35,141 nucleotides of DNA from Treponema sp. GTDB lineage: Bacteria; Spirochaetota; Spirochaetia; Treponematales; Treponemataceae. The notes under the pieces are model-generated. The model was not told where the DNA came from, did no database searches, and saw only the letters and a program-made list of their open reading frames with translations. The position numbers and the translations under genes were made by a program. This document shows, piece after piece, positions 30,801 to 35,141 of the stretch. The stretch spans positions 1-35,141 of the forward strand of contig JAILHV010000009.1 in assembly GCA_024695625.1 (NCBI GenBank), written 5' to 3'. Position 1 is the first letter of the stretch; each line of letters starts with the position of its first letter.

Positions 30801-30960
30801 CCTACGCGGGATTGGAGGGGCGCGGAACGCGTTGCGAAGCAATGGAGGCGGGAGCCGGAACCCCGGAAAGCCCGTGGCGCAGAGGCATGCCAGTCGGAAT
30901 TTAGCCAAGGAATGGATGGTAGAGCATGCAGGAGTTCGTCCTAAAAAGCACCGTCCGAAG
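30801..30960. repeat. Dispersed repeat, copy 2 (overlapping the 3' end of the activase gene)
   Basis: Second copy of the repeat at 5420-5560, with the same block order and a larger middle section. Its right end (aaaagcaccgtccgaag) encodes the last residues and stop codon of the activase gene, which therefore ends SSSDGAF inside the repeat. The frames crossing the repeat are not credible genes. Confidence 0.65.
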
Positions 30961-33900
30961 AAGAATTTTTTGCATTCATTATTAGCATCTGCAAGCGGTT
31001 TTCTATGTTTGCAAAGGAAACGTCCGGGTCGTAGTCCAGGGGAAGAATCTGCACGTCCGGGTAGAGTTCCTTGAGCCTCTTGGTGATTCCGCGGCCTACG
31101 ACGTGGTTTGGAAGGCAGCCAAAGGGCTGGAGGATGATGAAATTTTTGCAACCGCGGCTTGCATGGTGGAGGATTTCGCCGGGTATGAGGACTCCCTCTC
31201 CAGCATCGAAAGTATGGTAGATGAGGGGATCGCTGCCCTTTACCAGTTCCGTGAGCTTTGTGGGCGGTTCAAAGAGGGGGTGGCGGCAGGCAATTTCGTT
31301 TGCCCACACGTGGGTAAAATTAAAGGCTTCGTTTATTGTGCGCGCCATTGCCTTTTTTGCCAGCGGGCGGTGCAGGTGGTTTTCGCGGATTTGGGTGTCC
31401 TGGGCGAAGTAGGTCTTTTGCATTACGTCTGACATTTTTGCTTCTATTATCTCAAAGCCGTTTTCTTCCAGGTAAAGCTCAATGTCGTGGTTTGCGCCGG
31501 GGTGGAAATTCAAGAGGTATTCGCCTACGATGAGGACTGTTGGCTTTAGGTGAGTGCGGTCGTATTTTACGCCCTTCATTATGTCTATTGCCTTTGCAAA
31601 AGCCCTTCTTTCTGCAATAAAGCCTTCTTTGATTCCTTCTACAAGAAGATCCATGCTCTTTTCAAAGGCGGCGTTTGCGCTTCCTTTTTCCACTTCGTAG
31701 GGGCGCATTTTTCTAAGCAGTTCTTCCAGCGCGTCTATCATTGGGAAAGCGATTGCCAGTTTTAGGGAGGTTGCAAGGTTCATCTTAAAGCCGGGGTGCA
31801 GGTTGTGGTAGTCACGGTCGTTGTTTGTGACTATGGGAACATAGGAATAGCCTGCGTCGTCCAAGGCCTTTCTTAGCAGGGCACCGTAGTGGGTAAGGCG
31901 GCAGTCGCCAATGTCTTTTCCTGTAGCGATTGCAACACTGTGCGGGTCGTACAAACCGCTTTCCAATGCAGCCAAGGCTTCTCCAATTACAATCTGTGCG
32001 GGGAAGCAGATGTCGTTGTGGACGTATTTTTTGCCAAGCCGGATTGCGTCTTCGCGGCCAACGTCCATGGGCAGGGCCTTTAGGTGCTGGGTTGCAAGGG
32101 ATGCTGCCATGATTCTTGCAAAGGCGTGGGATGTGTTTGGCACAAGGACGATTTTTTCATGGACATCTTTTTTGTTGAACTTGACCTTGTAGGGGTCTGG
32201 CAGGTCGCGGGTATTCAGTTTTGCTCCGGAGGAATACTTCATGGAAAGTGTTTCCACAAATGATCGTACGCGGATTCTTAGCGGGCCCTGAACATCGCTT
32301 TCGTCCATCTTTAAAACGAGCGGAGACTTGCCGGAGATTTCCTTCATCATCCTGATTATTTCGTCGCTAAGGTAGGCATCGTGTCCGCAGCCAAAGCTTA
32401 CAAACTGAACGTATTCAAGGTGCGGATGTTCTGCCGCAATTATGGATGTTGCCAAAAGCCTTGCGTGGTAGTTGTTTACCACATCCAAGCGGCTCTGGCT
32501 TAAGTCTACCTGGGCAATTCCCGGAACAGAGTCAACTGTAAGCACGGGGATTCCTGAGTCTGCAAAAAGTTCTGGAAGGCCGTGGTTTACGAGCGGGTCG
32601 TTCTGGTAGGGGCGGGATGCAAGAACAATTGCGTACTTGCCGGAAGCCTGAACGTCATCAATAACCTGCTGGGCGGCACTTTCCAAATCCGAGTGGAATT
32701 CCTTCATTGCAGAGTTGGCGGCTTTGATTGCAGCGTCAACTTCTTTCTTGGGAATTCCGAACTGCTTTTGCATGTAGGATTCAAGCTGGCTTTCTTTGTC
32801 TTTGTCCGTGTACCAGAAGAAAAGCGGTGTGTCGTAGGGTATGCCAAAACGCTTTTCCGGATTGTCTGAATTTCTTATTACCCAGGAATAGCCCTTTACG
32901 ATTGCACACATGTACTCGCTTGTTTCTTCCGTGTTCTGGGACTTAAAGGTGGAAATTACAGGCATAAAAATGCGGTCAACTTTTTTTGCGGCAAGATTGC
33001 GCAAGTGTCCGTGAACAAGTTTTGCGGGGAAGCAGACCGTGTCAGAAACAACGGATGAAAGCCCGTCTTCAAACATTTTTCTTGTGCTAAGATCCGACAT
33101 CTTTACGTCAAAGCCCAAAGACCTAAAGAATGTGTTCCAGAAAGGCATTAGTTCCCAGAAAGAAAGAACCCTTGGAAGGCCTATGGTAATGCCCCTGTCC
33201 CTAACACCCTGCACAATTTCGTATTCCTTGAACAAAAGCTCCTGGCGGTACTTAAAGAGGTTTGCCGCTTTCCTTAGGTTGCCCTCCCTTATCTTTTCGC
33301 GGACCAAAGGATCTCCCGGCATTCCCAGTATTTCTCCGCGTTCGCAGCGGTTGTTGGTAATCCAAGATGCGCCGTTTGAAAATTTCACGATTGTGCGCTT
33401 GCAGTGGTTCTGGCAGAAGGGGCAGACAACGTTTGACTGCTGGCTGTAGGTAAATGAATCAAGGTTTTCAAGCCCAATAAAAGAACGCTCTGTTTTTCCC
33501 GCCTGCATTTTTTCTTTTGTAAGCAGGGCAACTCCGATTGCGCCCATAATTCCAGGGTAGGGAGCGCGGACTACAGTGCGGCCTATATACTGTTCCATGG
33601 CGCGCAAAACTGCATCGTTTTGGAAAGTTCCTCCCTGAACAACAATCTTTTTTCCCAGGGAATCAAGGTTCCTCATGCGGATTACTTTTGTAAAGACATT
33701 TTCTATGATGGAACGGCAAAGCCCAGCCATAATGTCCTGACCAGATTTTCCGTTGCGCTGTTCGGTTACAATGCTGCTGGTCATAAAAACGGTGCAGCGG
33801 CTTCCGAGTACGGCAGGATTCTGTGAGCTGAATGCAGCCTCCGCTATGTCCTTTACCTCTATGCCAAGAGAGTCAGCAAAATTCTGTAGGAAAGAACCGC

Positions 33901-35141
33901 AGCCGGATGAACAGGCCTCGTTTACGATGATGTTTGTTATTACGCCGCCAGAAAGCCAGATGGCCTTCATGTCCTGACCGCCAATGTCCAAAAGAAAGTC
34001 TACGTCTCCAACATAATGGCTTGCGGCCTTAGCATGGGCAACAGTTTCCACGGTATGGTATTCGGTGTTAAAAGCCTTGCTGAACAAAAGCTCTCCGTAA
34101 CCGGTAGTTCCCACGCCAAGAATTTCAAGCTTTACCCCCTCTGCCTTGTAGCGGTCACGCATCTTGATGAGCGCATCCTTTGCAATAACAAGCGGGTCTC
34201 CTTCGTTGCCTGAATAAAAATAGTCAAGGATTTGATTGTCTTCGTCCAGCAGCACGAATTTTGTTGTCGTGGAGCCAGAGTCAATTCCAAGATAGACACG
34301 GATTGTTTCTCCGCGGGCAAACTTGTAAACCTTGGGGCGCTTCCTCTTGTGGCGGTCAAAAAATTCCTGCTTTTCTTCTTCTGAATAAAAATAAAGCCTG
34401 CCGGAAGAAGAAACCTCTTCTTTTTTTGTGCAGTCTTCCTCCAGGAATTTTATGATTTGGGGAATTGTACGCTCCATCACAAAATCGGGGAAAAGCTCAT
34501 TAAGGGAAAGAGCCGCTCCCTTTGCAATCATAATCTCCGGATGGGGCGGATTAAGAATGTCTTTTGCTTCCAGATTCAGGCGCTCGGCAAAAACCTTTAT
34601 AAGAACCGGATTGAATGTTAAAGGGCCGCCTTCAAAAACAACGGGACTTTTTATGTCCAAGCCCTGGGCAAGCCCGCCAATCGTCTGCTTTGCAATTGCA
34701 TGGAAAGAACTTAGCGCAAGGTCTGCCTTGGAAATGCCCTGGTTCAAAAGAGGCTGAATATCCGTCTTTGCATAGACACCGCAGCGGCCGGAAATATCGT
34801 AAACGCAAGAACCCTTTTCCGCAAGCGAATTTATTTCCTGAACCGAAACCTTTAATATAGAAGCAACTTCATCAATAAAAGCACCCGTTCCACCGGCGCA
34901 GCTTCCGTTCATGCGCATGTCGTTCACTTTTAGGTGGCCGTCTTCCCTGCCAAAGAAAATCATCTTGGCATCCTGACCGCCAAGCTCTATGGCTGTTCCT
35001 ACATCCTCATAGTCAAAGCGGAGGGCAATTGAATTTGCAACCACTTCCTGAACAAAGGGCAGCCCCAGTTTTTCCGCAATAGGCTTTGAACCGGAGCCTG
35101 TCATTGCAAGGCGGAATTCCTGACCCGGAAATTTTTGCGAA
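30941..35141 (-). CDS. Fused 2-hydroxyacyl-CoA dehydratase activase / dehydratase-like protein (5' end outside window)
   Basis: About 1,399 residues are visible; the frame continues past the right edge (FPGQEFRLAMTGSGSKP is internal to the first domain). It contains two ASKHA-type ATPase domains of the HgdC/BadF family. The first has GGQDAKMI and the iron-sulfur Cys in NGSCAGGTGAF. The second starts at LGIDSGSTTTK (about 34,290) and has DIGGQDMKAIWL and EACSSGCGSF. Next come CPFCQNHC (about 33,400-33,426), a DUF2229-like region (GLPRVLSFWELMPFW) and HgdB-like segments (ASRPYQNDPLVNHG, FGCGHDAYLSDEI, QPFGCLPNHVVGRG). Classical activases energise electrons for radical dehydration of 2-hydroxyacyl-CoA; the substrate of these giant fusions is unknown. 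The C-terminus is made by a dispersed repeat. Confidence 0.92.
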   Translation of the reverse strand, partial: SQKFPGQEFRLAMTGSGSKPIAEKLGLPFVQEVVANSIALRFDYEDVGTAIELGGQDAKMIFFGREDGHLKVNDMRMNGSCAGGTGAFIDEVASILKVSVQEINSLAEKGSCVYDISGRCGVYAKTDIQPLLNQGISKADLALSSFHAIAKQTIGGLAQGLDIKSPVVFEGGPLTFNPVLIKVFAERLNLEAKDILNPPHPEIMIAKGAALSLNELFPDFVMERTIPQIIKFLEEDCTKKEEVSSSGRLYFYSEEEKQEFFDRHKRKRPKVYKFARGETIRVYLGIDSGSTTTKFVLLDEDNQILDYFYSGNEGDPLVIAKDALIKMRDRYKAEGVKLEILGVGTTGYGELLFSKAFNTEYHTVETVAHAKAASHYVGDVDFLLDIGGQDMKAIWLSGGVITNIIVNEACSSGCGSFLQNFADSLGIEVKDIAEAAFSSQNPAVLGSRCTVFMTSSIVTEQRNGKSGQDIMAGLCRSIIENVFTKVIRMRNLDSLGKKIVVQGGTFQNDAVLRAMEQYIGRTVVRAPYPGIMGAIGVALLTKEKMQAGKTERSFIGLENLDSFTYSQQSNVVCPFCQNHCKRTIVKFSNGASWITNNRCERGEILGMPGDPLVREKIREGNLRKAANLFKYRQELLFKEYEIVQGVRDRGITIGLPRVLSFWELMPFWNTFFRSLGFDVKMSDLSTRKMFEDGLSSVVSDTVCFPAKLVHGHLRNLAAKKVDRIFMPVISTFKSQNTEETSEYMCAIVKGYSWVIRNSDNPEKRFGIPYDTPLFFWYTDKDKESQLESYMQKQFGIPKKEVDAAIKAANSAMKEFHSDLESAAQQVIDDVQASGKYAIVLASRPYQNDPLVNHGLPELFADSGIPVLTVDSVPGIAQVDLSQSRLDVVNNYHARLLATSIIAAEHPHLEYVQFVSFGCGHDAYLSDEIIRMMKEISGKSPLVLKMDESDVQGPLRIRVRSFVETLSMKYSSGAKLNTRDLPDPYKVKFNKKDVHEKIVLVPNTSHAFARIMAASLATQHLKALPMDVGREDAIRLGKKYVHNDICFPAQIVIGEALAALESGLYDPHSVAIATGKDIGDCRLTHYGALLRKALDDAGYSYVPIVTNNDRDYHNLHPGFKMNLATSLKLAIAFPMIDALEELLRKMRPYEVEKGSANAAFEKSMDLLVEGIKEGFIAERRAFAKAIDIMKGVKYDRTHLKPTVLIVGEYLLNFHPGANHDIELYLEENGFEIIEAKMSDVMQKTYFAQDTQIRENHLHRPLAKKAMARTINEAFNFTHVWANEIACRHPLFEPPTKLTELVKGSDPLIYHTFDAGEGVLIPGEILHHASRGCKNFIILQPFGCLPNHVVGRGITKRLKELYPDVQILPLDYDPDVSFANIENRLQMLIMNAKNSSSDGAF

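Noticed and set aside
30732..31151. Open frames on both strands at the 3' end of the activase
   Set aside because: They lie partly in the dispersed repeat and partly antisense to the clearly coding activase gene.
1..35141. CRISPR arrays, tRNA or rRNA genes, prophage or transposase genes
   Set aside because: I looked for spaced identical repeats, cloverleaf patterns and transposase or integrase proteins and saw none.

Overview
The window looks like chromosomal DNA of a spirochaete, most likely a host-associated Treponema. The evidence is the mix of genes: a roughly 1,400-residue fused acyl-CoA dehydratase activase, a small stand-alone CBM48 protein, an RlpA-SPOR protein, Rhs-type toxin debris, AT-rich sequence, and relaxed lipoboxes. 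The genus is an inference from gene content, not from a marker gene.

Layout. (1) 1-1013, minus: 5' part of a type I restriction methyltransferase (hsdM), divergent from a histidine phosphatase (1159-1824). (2) 1892-5330: an accessory island of small minus-strand genes. It holds a displaced Rhs toxin tip with an overlapping membrane-protein immunity candidate. This pair is bracketed by two direct copies of a roughly 65-bp structured repeat. Four further exported or membrane-anchored small proteins and one decayed fragment follow. (3) 5420-7837: a dispersed repeat, then rpiA and a fused aroDE, with a plus-strand nicotinamidase-like gene at 8021-8554. (4) 8544-28609: one uninterrupted minus-strand run of 19 genes for anaerobic cobalamin synthesis and corrinoid or metal-tetrapyrrole uptake, headed by a sigma70-type promoter and a cobalamin riboswitch (28735-28924). 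(5) 28955-30963: divergent rlpA, a CBM48 gene, two sizeable inverted-repeat structures and a second copy of the dispersed repeat. (6) 30941-35141, minus: the fused 2-hydroxyacyl-CoA dehydratase activase, cut by the window edge.

How the cobalamin genes fit together. In transcription order: cbiK (as a lipoprotein), a tandem NEAT-like surface or periplasmic protein, btuF-, btuC- and btuD-like uptake genes, cbiP, cbiC, cbiD, cbiF, cbiG, cbiH, a cbiJ-cbiE-cbiT triple fusion, cbiA, cobD with an added Cys-rich domain, cobT, a double cobU, cobC, cobS and cbiB. This covers ring contraction through lower-ligand assembly. CbiL (C20 methylation), the corrinoid adenosyltransferase and the genes making sirohydrochlorin are not in the window. 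Nearly all junctions overlap or abut, so a single riboswitch-controlled transcript is likely.

The most interesting points are: the repeat-bracketed toxin/immunity cassette; the exported CbiK next to a NEAT-like protein and an ABC importer under B12 control; the duplicated CobU; and several undescribed inverted-repeat elements in intergenic DNA.
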